Assembly (NCBI GenBank): GCA_949752735.1
Contig: OX457041.1
Coordinates: forward strand, 26,671,576-26,735,575
Direction: 5' to 3'
From: Lumbricus terrestris
Taxonomy: Eukaryota > Annelida > Clitellata > Crassiclitellata > Lumbricidae
Length of the DNA: 64,000 nucleotides
Of the stretch, positions 51,382-62,600 are shown one piece after another (position 1 is the stretch's first letter; each line of letters opens with the position of its first letter). Position numbers and translations under genes: made by a program. Under the pieces are notes generated by a model, which saw only the letters and a program-made list of their open reading frames with translations, searched no databases and was not told where the DNA came from.

Positions 51382-54300
51382 CTACCATCTTTCATCTATG
51401 ACTTTCTTCCTCTTGCCTTGACCACTCATTTGGTCCACACTTGAGTTTAATGTACTACCTTTATATAAGTTCAATGTTTTACCATTTCTCATTTCTGATT
51501 CCCTAAGATTATTCTCTTCCCAACTGTATTCACTTAAATCCTCATAGGACTTCCATCTTACTTCTTCTAATGACTCGGTCTCTCTATCATAGTCATTACC
51601 ATTCTTTCCTCTATTTATCAAATCTTTAGGATATGACCTCTTCTTGTCATTCCATGTTCTTCCTCTCCATCTATTCTCATCATAATATCCTCCACGTGTT
51701 TCTCTCTGTCTACTCACAGATACTTTACCATATGTCCTTCTACAGTATGGTTTATTTCCACAATACCTTCCCATAGTTTCAACACTATCACTATTTTCTC
51801 TGCATCTCCAATTTGATTTATTAGACCTACCACTGTCTAATCCACTGTTCCTGTTGAACTCTCTAGACTTTTGTCTACAATTTCTCCTATTATCACTATT
51901 CACATGTCTCTCGTTCCAACTTACACCTCTCCTATTCACTTCTTTATCATATGTATCTCTTCCATACATCCATCCATCTTGTCTCTTAGATTGGATCTCA
52001 TTTCTCCTGTAATTATTCACATTATTCCTCCAATCCACTTGCTGTCTTCTACATCTCTTCTTATTCTCATTAACGTCACCTGATTCACATTTACCACCTG
52101 TGATCATATATCTATCTGGCGTCTCTATTAACTTCAATGGTTCACCTTTGTAACGCCTTCTCACTTTTGGCCTATCCAACAAGCCATTCTCCTTTACTTC
52201 GAGAACCTCGTCCGTTCTCTTCCCATCACCGTTCCATTCAGATGCTTTATCCCAGCAACTCTTCAATGTCTCATCTGTCTTCTGTAATTCCTTTATTTCT
52301 TTTGTGGTTATATTTAAATCGGGCATCTCGGTGACCTTGAGTGGTTTATATTTCACCACTTTCTTAGACTCAGCTCTCGTTTCTATCGCTGCTGTCGTTT
52401 GATGTGTGTCACTGTTCATGACGTCATCACTTACAACTTTCTCTATTACATCATCATACTCCGTGCTCATCTCATCACTCTCGAATCTTACTTTCTTCTT
52501 GGCATCTTGCCAACGTGAATTAGCATTCACAATTCCCTTGAGTATTCCTTTATACTCAACTTTTTCTTGTTTCTCACTCATAATCGTCCCATCCACTTTC
52601 TCTCCTTTGTCACAATTAATCACATTTTCATCCGTGTTCTCATTCGTTACGGTATATTTCAACCCTCTCACGCGTCCAATAATTATCGGCTTTACTGGTT
52701 CATCCATAACCATTGCCTCAACTTCACCAGTAAAATACTCGCTCTCAATGTTTACATTGGCTGTAGGAAAACACCTTAAGCTCCCATCAACTAGGATGCA
52801 GTGCGTTTCCTTCCCAGTCAAATCACTATCCTTGATTAGCGATCTCCTCACGATACATGTACTCGCTCCAGAATCGTAAAGACAATTGGCGTCTACGCCA
52901 TTGACCTTCGCTTGACATTCGTCTATACTTTCAATGTCAATGCAACCATCTTTCCGTTCCGTAACTACCGTACTTGCTGCCATATGTTTCGGTACTTCTT
53001 CTTTACCTTTCCTATCCTGGCGTTCTACTGTTCTGTCAATTTCATTCGATTTCGTATTTTCATTCGCCTGTACAGCTCTGTACGCCCTATTCTCGTAAAT
53101 CTGTACTGCTGCAGCTGTGTGTTTAACAAACCCTTTGGCTTTATGCACACAATCAAATGCTTTATGACCTACCTTACCGCATGCAAAACAAGTTATCTTG
53201 TGTTCCGCTGCCTGCTCTCTATCTCTACTATATCCTCTATTCACATTTCCACTGTGATTTGTCTCTTTGTTCTGTCGCGTTTCGACTCTTCCTCTATTTA
53301 CATTTCCTTGGAATTTCTCTCTCGATTTCTCTTCAAATGACTTTCCATTACCTCGGTCATTATTGAATCTCCCTTGAGGTTTTACAGAATTCTCTGCATA
53401 TCTGTACCCATGAGCTTCGATGTAAGATTCTGCACATGTCAATGTGTCCTTTAAGCTCATTTTTCCTTTCTCTTTAATGAACATTCTCAACTCATTACTA
53501 CAAGTGAGGAAAAATTGATCTTTTAGCAGTAGATCCTCGATTCCTTCGTAGGTCTGCTCAAATCCAGCTTGTAGCAACCATTGCTGCAAATATCGTTGTA
53601 ATCTGTAAATGAAATTTGAAGGAGTTTCTCCTTGTTCCATCTTGCTAGTCTTAAACTTGTTACGATACCCTCCTTCTGTTAATTGGAATCTTTTCAGGAG
53701 ATGCTTCTTTAAACAATCGTAGTCTTGTGTTTCTTCAGCTGACAAACGCTGGTACACTTCTAATGCTTTCGACTCTAGATGTCGCGCTAGCATCAGCGAC
53801 CATACATCTCTCGGTATCTCATACGTCGTACACGTACGCTCAAATCTAAGAAGATACGCATCAAGACAGTCCTTTGCCTCGTTAAATATTGGGAATTTAA
53901 TATTCTTCATTCCCTTATGACTTTGGTTTCCTTGGTGGTTGTCACCCATCGTCATATAAGAATCTCCATCATCTCTGTTTCGTCCATCTCTCGATTCTAT
54001 TTCTCTCATTCTCGCTTGAATCTCGAGTCTCTTATGCTCTAAAGCTTCATTCGCTTCTCTTGCAAGCCTCGCCTCAGTTGCTTCTCTTTCAAGTCTAACG
54101 TCATTTGCTTCTCGCGTAAGCCTGGCTTCATTCATCTCTGCTTCACGTACAAGCCTAGCATTATCTGCTTCGCGTATAAGTCTCGCGTCAGCCATCCTCG
54201 CCATTTCTATTTCGTTTTCTCTTGCTGCTTTTGCCTCAGCAATTTTAGCCGCCTCACGCGCTAGCTCCAATTCATTCTCTCTGGCTGCTTTGGCTTCTGC

Positions 54301-54459
54301 AGCTGCACGTAGCTCACTTTCCTTTTTCTCTTCTCGTTCATCCGCCCTCTGCTGTCTGAATTCGTTCTGTCTGTCTCTGACAAACGCCTTCAGCTCTTCA
54401 CCTTCCAATGAGAATGAACGTCCCATATCCAACCACTGTTGCCAGTCTGTGATTGACAT
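51382..54459 (-). CDS. gag-pro: Retrotransposon Gag-protease ORF (1025 codons)
   Basis: Uninterrupted ORF. Residues about 15-165 are Glu/Ala/Arg-rich and predicted coiled coil. Residues about 195-370 (FPIFNEAKDCLDAYLLRFER, KALEVYQRLS, LLKRFQLTEGGYRNKF) match the SCAN-like capsid of Gypsy elements. A zinc knuckle CFACGKVGHKAFDC is at about 423-436 and an aspartic protease motif YDSGAS at about 526. Residues from about 720 (KPLKVTEMPDLNIT, ETLKSCWDKA, ENGLLDR) resemble the segment that precedes the integrase zinc finger; the integrase itself does not follow. Instead about 230 residues rich in Arg, Asn, Lys and Gly lead to the stop. Whether that tail is native or a rearrangement scar cannot be decided here. 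Confidence 0.9.
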   Translation of the reverse strand: MSITDWQQWLDMGRSFSLEGEELKAFVRDRQNEFRQQRADEREEKKESELRAAAEAKAARENELELAREAAKIAEAKAARENEIEMARMADARLIREADNARLVREAEMNEARLTREANDVRLEREATEARLAREANEALEHKRLEIQARMREIESRDGRNRDDGDSYMTMGDNHQGNQSHKGMKNIKFPIFNEAKDCLDAYLLRFERTCTTYEIPRDVWSLMLARHLESKALEVYQRLSAEETQDYDCLKKHLLKRFQLTEGGYRNKFKTSKMEQGETPSNFIYRLQRYLQQWLLQAGFEQTYEGIEDLLLKDQFFLTCSNELRMFIKEKGKMSLKDTLTCAESYIEAHGYRYAENSVKPQGRFNNDRGNGKSFEEKSREKFQGNVNRGRVETRQNKETNHSGNVNRGYSRDREQAAEHKITCFACGKVGHKAFDCVHKAKGFVKHTAAAVQIYENRAYRAVQANENTKSNEIDRTVERQDRKGKEEVPKHMAASTVVTERKDGCIDIESIDECQAKVNGVDANCLYDSGASTCIVRRSLIKDSDLTGKETHCILVDGSLRCFPTANVNIESEYFTGEVEAMVMDEPVKPIIIGRVRGLKYTVTNENTDENVINCDKGEKVDGTIMSEKQEKVEYKGILKGIVNANSRWQDAKKKVRFESDEMSTEYDDVIEKVVSDDVMNSDTHQTTAAIETRAESKKVVKYKPLKVTEMPDLNITTKEIKELQKTDETLKSCWDKASEWNGDGKRTDEVLEVKENGLLDRPKVRRRYKGEPLKLIETPDRYMITGGKCESGDVNENKKRCRRQQVDWRNNVNNYRRNEIQSKRQDGWMYGRDTYDKEVNRRGVSWNERHVNSDNRRNCRQKSREFNRNSGLDSGRSNKSNWRCRENSDSVETMGRYCGNKPYCRRTYGKVSVSRQRETRGGYYDENRWRGRTWNDKKRSYPKDLINRGKNGNDYDRETESLEEVRWKSYEDLSEYSWEENNLRESEMRNGKTLNLYKGSTLNSSVDQMSGQGKRKKVIDERW

Positions 54460-54793
54460 TCTTACTTACTCACTTTTGGTTAAGTAGTAATAAATTTAAC
54501 GCTAAACTATGCGCTATACAATTTCACACTCCCTTATAATAATTATTAAAATTATTAAGCGTCACACTAGTGTTCCCTCTTAACGTGATACAATCTCTGG
54601 TATATGTTAAGCAATAAGGATTATCGCACCGACTCTAATGCTTAAAATCTATACATGCGCGTTGCGCTATGCTTAACAATTTCCAAATAGATCGTCATTT
54701 TAATTAGCTTTGTCTCTTCAATATAAATGTCAGTAAAGTTCAATCTAATCAACAATAATATTGTCAATTTTATCCCGACGCGAGCATCCCATT
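54460..54793 (-). promoter_or_regulatory. Retrotransposon leader with candidate primer-binding site
   Basis: On the minus strand, TGGGATGCTCGCGTCGGG starts 2 bp after the 5' LTR, the expected place for a tRNA primer-binding site beginning TGG. I could not assign the matching tRNA with confidence. No ORF in the rest. Confidence 0.5.
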
Positions 54794-55961
54794 TGTAACG
54801 TCTCCGTTTTTATGCTTATTTTAGCGGGTAATTGAAAATGTACTGCATTTAAATGATCTGTTCAAAGAGACACCAATTCTTTATAAATGTATGATATAAT
54901 TGAAACTATTAAATACACAATACAATTACGCAATATTCCTATTTACTTATTTGGCGTATCACTAATTATAATTATCTTTTAGCTTATCTGTGCTCCACAG
55001 TTGAGATATATGACATGTCGTTTCTGTAGTGTAAACGGTCTTGAAATAGTTCTGTAGATTCTCTGTTGATTCACTGAATGAAGATAAGCAACCCCGTGCT
55101 ATATTTGAAGAAATAGTTCTGCTGATTCTCCGTAGATTCACTGAATGAAGATAAGCAACCTCGTGCTATATTTGAAGAAATAGTTCTGCTGATTCTCCGT
55201 AGATTCACTGAATGAAGATAAGCAACCTCGTGCTATATTTGAAGAAGGATAATGAGATACTGTCAAGCTGTGGAATCCAGATCGAATACCAGACAAGACA
55301 ATATTCAATACTTCCGTAGCATCAAATTATCACACTCCAACCAATGAGAATTTCCTTCCCAATTGAAAATGACCTTGAAATGTCAACCAGAGACAACGAG
55401 CCCAAAATCGTTTCTCAACACACGAATATCGTCTCACCAACCGTCACGATCACAATGTAGACTTCACGGACGTTAGAGTTCGCAACTTCGAATTTCTAAA
55501 TCGCCTCTACTCTCACACGAATGCCTCGTACTGTTTTACGACCAGATACGAGCATAATCATCATCCTCACCATTGAATAAACTTCAAATGAATTGCCAGC
55601 CACAACTGGACAACCATCTTTCTCAATGTTCAAGCAAGGAATCAACCGTTTATGTTGAATTTCAATGACGTGGCTGTTTCCATTCAATTCCCACCGTTAC
55701 GCTCATTTCGATGCTTTTTATTGGTTGCGCGTCGATGCAAATGTTTTCACTTACGTAAGCGTCCGTAGTAACCGCTTGACGTCACCATGACTGCCTCGCT
55801 CATGTACGCAAGATTCGTGGTCTCCTAGTTACTAATCCACTAGACGCCAAATTATTAATCTAGATACGCCGACTAAATTATCTAGCTTAACTCCTACTTA
55901 GAATTAACATATAATATCAGACAAGTTAGTTTGATAGATAATAGCGATTTAATACGCTACA
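54794..55961 (-). repeat. 5' LTR of the retrotransposon
   Basis: 1,168 bp, TGTAACGTC to ACGCTACA on the plus strand. It carries the same sequence and length as the LTR at 48798-49965. It contains three 67-bp tandem units (55044-55244). A 63-codon ORF present identically in both LTRs is not a recognised protein. Confidence 0.95.
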
Positions 55962-55966
55962 CTAAG

Positions 55967-56443
55967 GTTGGCCTATTAGTGGCTGCGCTTCTTCCTAGAG
56001 TCCACAATGTCATGTCGTGCACCTAGGCCTACGTCTGCGCTGTAGGCCGTACTACATCGACGAATCTTTCAATGTATTTTGCTTTAGGAATCAGATTTGA
56101 GACAATAAGGACTCTTATACGTGCAGATATCCGCCAATCGACTTCAGGGATTCGATATATTTAGATTAGATAGTTTTAGTAGTAGATCATTTTAAATTAT
56201 CACCGATTTTTATTAAATGCCACAAAATTTGTTGAAGAGTGCTGTGCACAAAAACATTTCCTTACTTGCTTAAAAAGATAGGTTATTGTGACCTATTTTC
56301 GGGTCAGGTCAAGACATCACGAAAGGTCAGGGATCTTTAAACCATAAGAACGACTGGCATTTATTTAGGCGATTTTCAGCGAAATTTGATAACAAATCGG
56401 TTTTAAGAATAACTAGGATCTCGAAGATTTATTTTGAAAAGGC
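55967..56443. promoter_or_regulatory. UBE2R upstream region
   Basis: 477 bp between the retrotransposon and the UBE2R start codon. It must hold the 5'UTR and core promoter unless these lie beyond the insertion, but no clear element was seen. Confidence 0.35.
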
Positions 56444-56617
56444 ATGGCTACTCCAGCTCTAAGCGCGGTGCGGTCTTTACAGCAAGAAATGAAGAAAATC
56501 CAGGAAGAACCCGTCGAAGGGTTTACGGTTCGACTGCCTGACGACTCAGATATTTTTCTTTGGGAGGTGGCGATTTTTGGACCCCCAGAAACTCTGTATC
56601 AGGGCGGTTATTTCAAG
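56444..56617 (+). CDS. UBE2R2: UBE2R exon 1
   Basis: 58 codons, [11 protein letters not shown] to LYQGGYFK, donor AAG|GTAGGC. The donor sits in a copy of the dispersed GTAGGCCTAC motif. Confidence 0.95.
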
Positions 56618-59600
56618 GTAGGCCTACTTCCTTTACGTCTGAACAAGTTGGAAATTGCGAAGTTTAGTCTTGCCTAATTACGAAAAGCGAAAGTGTGGCC
56701 ACATTGTTTGTTGATTAAGGCGGAACAAAAGAATTTCGTAATACGCAGTTTCTTGTGCGCTATTTGTGCTGCGACGTAAATGAATGAGAAAAATGGTTTA
56801 TAATTTTATCACGTTTCAGTAGTCGATGTTCGTATTCTATTCCACAGCTATGTGAAACGGTTTCCAAGTAAAGTACTTGACAGTAATTGTGCCACCATTC
56901 ATTAATATTTTATGGACTGACAGGTGTAATGTTCAATGTAAAAATTGCAATGTTTTTCTTTCTTTATATGCCATTACTTGGGGTGAGAGGCTGGCTCAAG
57001 ATTGTAATTAGAGCACTATGGAAGTATGTGAGTGTAAAGGAATATGACGTCTAATGTAGAATTGTGTATAAATTGGATTTTATTGACTAAGCCACCATTA
57101 GAAAAGTGATACAAGTTTCTATAAACAGTAGACTAAGAGAAGGCTACATAAACAATGTCTGCTGGAACACAGAATTTTGTCTTCTGTCTGCCTGATATTT
57201 ATTTTGTTTCTCGAGTGAATAACAACCCTGCCTGCAGAAGCACTTCAAGCAAAGATATTAGAGTAGACTATAAGGTCTTTGCTTCAAGCCTGTGTTGCAT
57301 TCTGAGGCAGTTGTATTTAGTCGATAATTTATTGAAGGAATACAGTTAATTCTATTTTTCTTCAGTTGTTATGAGATGTGGCAGTGATAAAATATTTATG
57401 TGAGATGTAAAAATTGACTAAATCCTTAAATTAAAGGTTAAGTGTAATGAGCTTTCCTGCTCTAATTTACATCACTGCATGCAGTGTCTTTCTATATTTC
57501 CTCTTGCCACTTTGGCAGGGATTATTAATACTACCATAGTGCAAACATGTGCGGCTAAAATTATCAAGTAATGATCAACACAGATGATTGAAACGTTCCG
57601 AGATGTGTCTCATGTTCCGAGATGAGGTAGTTCAACATTTATTTTTCCAGGATATTTAACCTCATATATAAACATTTAAGAATTTTGCCGGTTAGCTTCC
57701 TTCAAAATATATTGATTAGCGTTTCAATCCAAATTAACTTAGTAGGCAGATGTTATTTTTTAACCCATGACAGTGTGATTGGTGATTGTGTTCTTGATCA
57801 GAATGAACATAGGTACCTGAGCAGTTAATAGTACTTTGACACTTCTATTACCTTGTGCATTGTGATCATGTTCCTGGATGAGGTCTCGTTTAAGTTCAGC
57901 TGCACTGTGTTTTTCTCACAACCTGCATTTGCCATCTTGTTCCAGATGGCCTCCTGTGTTTTGGGGCATATTTTACAACGTTTACTTTATATTTAATTAG
58001 TTTTTTTACAATGAATAGCTATGATTTTTTCCACTATTCAAATTAACATAAGAAATTTATAATCATATTTTATAACATTGAAACCAAATTAGCCATTTTG
58101 TTTCTTAAATAAACGTTCAGTTCAGCTGTAGCTGAAAACGATTCTCAGAACCTTAACACACCCCATTATCATGTCATATGCTTTCAAATTTCTTGCGGCT
58201 TGTGAGATCTGCACTAGGTCCTTTTGTCATGGAAGTGAGCACCAAGAGTGACACGATTTATTGCTTGCAGTACCCTCATGCACTTCCTCAACGAGGAAGT
58301 GCTGGAAAGGATTGGAGAGGAAAGAGCAATGATAAAAACAATCAGAGAAAGACAAAAGAAATGGACAAGGCATACGCTAAGAGGAGACAACCTGGTAAAG
58401 AGGTGATAGAAGGAAAAATGGAGGGGAAAAGAACAAGAGGAAGACCACGACAGATGATGTTGGACATGATGATTACGAGGATTGGATACCAAAGACTAAA
58501 GGAGAAGACCCAGCGGAGGGAAGAGTGGCAATATTGGACAGCCGAACCTGCCTAAGGGGAGAGAACCAGAAGAAGAGAGTACCCTTATGAGTCTCCGTGC
58601 CAGCAATTTAAAACTTCAAACCCCACCTACCAAAATTTCTACAGTTGTCCAATGGTTCTGGTAAGAATTTCTGGATTTTATGCTTGGTGCTATAAAATCA
58701 TTGGGTTAGATTAGAATCTTGATGTACCTAATTTTTAATCCGGCCTGAGGACTTCTGAAGTGCAAGTTTAAAGGTTATTGCAAAGCAGCAGTAGACTGGT
58801 GCTGTACCAGTTTTCCTAATGGTCTTACATATGTTTGTAGAGACATTTTTGATAATTTTTTCATGATCTAGCCCATCAGCTGATGTTTCTCACATGACTT
58901 GCAAAATTAATTTAACCTATTACGTAGCATAATTGTACCTCCAAATTTCTAAAGCGCCACTAGCTCAGTTTTAGTGTTATGATGAAGGCTGTTCCAGGTC
59001 AAAGGACTGTTGAAAAGACAAATTTTCTGTGCTGGATTATTGAGTAATGAACCAGGGCTGGTGTCAAACAAAAGGACTTTCGGCCACGAATAGACGAGGC
59101 AGAGACATACGATTGGCCAAATTAAGATGGGGCAATTCTCACCAGCAGGTTTTCATGAAAGTTCAAATTTTTATTTGTATGTGTTGAGATGTGGACAACT
59201 AGTGCAAAGTTTCATGCATGTAGGTAGACAATTTTTATCATTTTGTCTCATCTCTGGAACTGGTATGACTTTGACTAGCTTTGATTATCTTCTTTCTGTC
59301 CATAAATTATATAAGGAAATGAGTAGGCTAACGAAGGAAACCAGATAACAAGCCCTTTGTTCTGGACAATGTCATAATGATGGTTATTAAAATTGTGCTG
59401 TTGTTGTTATGTTTTGTGTAGGCGTTAATGAAGTTTCCGCCAGATTATCCATACTCTCCGCCAAGTGTGAAGTTTCTAACAAAGATGTGGCATCCAAATA
59501 TCTACGAGGTTAGCCTAATGACGAGCAATTATTATTTGGGGTCAATTTAACGATGCTGAAACTACCGAAATCAGATTGCAATTTGATTGCAATCTCATAA

Positions 59601-62600
59601 AACCACTGCATTTCTTTTCTTTGCCTTACGCTGTCTGAACTTTAGTTTGCTTTAAGTTGCCTTCATTCATTAATTGATGCATTCTAGGCATCAATTTTAC
59701 ACGATTACCGATCTAAATCCTTGGCCTTGTTTTTGTAGAATGGTGACGTCTGTATTTCCATACTCCATCCACCAACTGATGATCCTCTGAGCGGAGAACT
59801 TGCGTCGGAAAGATGGAATCCAACGCAAAACGTCAGGTCTGTCAAACTGGTTCAGTTTTCCAGTTGTAACTGATTGGTTTGTTTTTGACTGGTTTGTTAA
59901 TCTAATTTATCTGTTTACTGGTTTGGTGGTTATTTTAGTCTAATATTCTTTTGGTAAGTCTGGATTGTGTTTTTCATTAGTTCTTAGTTATTTAGTCTAA
60001 ATAATTTGTAATCTATTGAATTTTTTGAATTTTTACTGCTTTGCTAGTGATTTTAGTTTAATTATTTAAAAAAATCTAATTAATTTATTTTTTGAAATTG
60101 ATTTTAATTGTGAAATTAATGGATGCTTGTACAAAGAAATTTATGCATGAATCTGATTATTTAGCAGTTAGATTAATTTTTAGCTAATTGGTTTTTTGAA
60201 AGAGTTAGTGTGTTATTGATTTGTTTGTAAATCTTTCTCCAACTTATTTTCTTACGATTTAAGTGTTTGATAATTTTTTATATTCTTAAAGCATCAAATT
60301 TCATTGTAAATGGAGGCATAGTTTAATATATATAATGTTATTTTATGTATATATGATATATTTAAATACATTTTATATACCTATATATATTTGCACTTTT
60401 ATAAGGATGCTTCTTAACTCTTTGGCAGCTAAGTTGTTTTTCATAAATATAGCCATAATTTGTTCATATAAAGAATAACACTTAAAGTCCGTGGAAATAT
60501 TGACATGTCTTATATCATTTTGTTCGTATTTGATCGCTCAACAATATTCTGTCTTGAAAAAGCAGATAAATTGACGCGTTTTTCTTAAACTCTATAAATA
60601 TGTTAAATATTATTAAAAATAAAAATTAAATTTATAACATTAGAAATTATTTAAAAATCTATTTACAAAATAAAATGTAATGCAAACACTGCTAAACGTA
60701 GCTACTTGTATAACAAGCTTGTAGGAAACAGTGAAAGGCTAAAAACAATTGTGAATTTAATTTTAAAATGTTTTTATATTACTTCCACTTATAAGAGACG
60801 CTCAAATCAACAAAATATTAGGCCTGCAGAGATGTATTTTTTTCCCGAAAATGTCCAAACGTAGAAAATTTCTTTATAGATCCGCTACAAAACTTGCTTG
60901 ACTAATAAATTTTGTTTATAATTATGCAAATGGGCCTAAATAAAAAAAACAAATAAGCTAGAGAAAAGTGATCAAATGATCTAATTTTTTCCTAAACTAT
61001 GATGAGTTCGGCGTGGTCTGATCGACGATCGGTAAATGTGCGGTCTTCAATTCCCGAAACCTTTGCAACGTCTGGAATATTTGCTTGAGACCCTATTATA
61101 GCATTTGTTGAACAATATAATTCATTTTGTCTGAATTTGGCTGATGAAAAGAGATAATTACAGCGAAATGGTCAACGGCCAAGAATCCGCAGGCGCGGAC
61201 GAAAGTATACAAATGGCTGGGTATAAATTTTCACAAACTTACGGCCATAGTTTTCGTTTATAACTTCATCAAATTATTGGGGAAAACCTATGTTAGGGTA
61301 TTTTCTGATCCGCCTGCATGTCCCCAAGCGAAAAATATAAATAGAATTCTAAATATATCTACATTATCCGAAAAAAGGGTGCATTTTTGCTATGCGGTCG
61401 AAATCGACCGCATTCGCCGCGAAAGAGTTAAACAGAGATTTGTCAATGTATTAATGAGTACATAAGTAACTCACGAGATGTACGTTGACTGAATGAGGGA
61501 GTGTAGGTATTGGACATGAATGCTGCTGTACACAATCCTCCTGATAATAAGACCAAGTGAATGACCTGACCCACTTACTCCTATGACCTTTGACTGACCT
61601 ATTAACTGTGTGTTCAGGACGATTCTGATGAGCATCATTTCGCTGCTAAACGAACCGAACACATCATCGCCGGCCAATGTCGACGCATCCGTCTCCTATC
61701 GCAACTGGAGAGACTCGAAAGGTCGAAACACCGAATATGAGATCGTCATCAGGTCGGCAGCTTATCAAAACTAAAGAGTGTTCTAAATTTCTAATGTTGC
61801 CAAAGAGCCTGTCGTGAACCCCATGCATAGCGGATGGTGAAGCTACATGTCAGTGTTAGAGCAATAACCATTTAACAACAACCGTGTGATCATTTTTTAG
61901 ATTTTTGTATGGTTAATGCCTTCATCTGTTCCCGCATTGACTACTGTGACTCGTTACTTTTCATTGGCCGACAAAACTTTGCCTGACTCCGCTCCAATTG
62001 TTACTTAATGCAGCTGCTCATTTGATTTCCTGTCGTAATTGTTTCTCTCACAATTCAATTTTCATAACTGAGCACCTTCCTTGGCTTCCCTTAACTGCTG
62101 GGATTCAATGAAATAAATTCTCTTTCTCACCTATAAGATAGTTTTAGGTCAAGCTCCTTCGCTACTTCTGTGATCTTATTAGGTGACCTATATCATTGGA
62201 TGTCCTCTGCGCTCTAGACCGTCATGGCCTTCTAGTACCACGACATCGAACTCCCACAGCACCGTGTCTAAGCCTCTGTTGTCTCTTTGTCTTCCTGCTA
62301 TTAACTGATGTAAGTAAGTAATTTCGTTTATTCGATTAATCAAGTTGACACGCCACAGCCAGTAACAGTATAGTGTAATGCCGCACAGAACATAAAAAGG
62401 TATGATTGTTTGACAAAAAATCCCAAAAACTGACGTTGTTAGAAAGGCTTCTGTGGAGCATAGAACAAGAACCTTGGGATGAAATTCATATTGTCCTTAG
62501 TTGGCAAATCAAAGTCATGTGGATGCGGTCTGAGAGCATACAGACGAGAGTTTATATTTAATCTGCTACGGTTTCTGTCCGTTGTCTCGAGACTTTTATT

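Larger units (their letters stand above)
48793..55966 (-). mobile_element. Gypsy-type (Gmr1-like) LTR retrotransposon, partly deleted, with 5-bp target duplication
   Basis: A 7,164-bp element (48798-55961) is flanked by CTAAG direct repeats (48793-48797 and 55962-55966). Two 1,168-bp LTRs start TG and end CA. On the minus strand the order is LTR, 334-bp leader, gag-protease ORF, about 375 bp without a recognisable ORF, an RT/RNase H ORF, a polypurine tract, LTR. The integrase zinc finger and core and the front half of RT are absent. The gag has a SCAN-like capsid domain and a CCHC knuckle. The terminal position of RT/RNase H with an integrase-upstream-like segment right after protease suggests the Gmr1 group, in which integrase precedes RT. 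LTRs look identical by eye, so insertion is recent. Confidence 0.92.

Noticed and set aside
50227..53366. Plus-strand ORFs across the retrotransposon
   Set aside because: Shadows of the minus-strand gag-protease and RT/RNase H frames.
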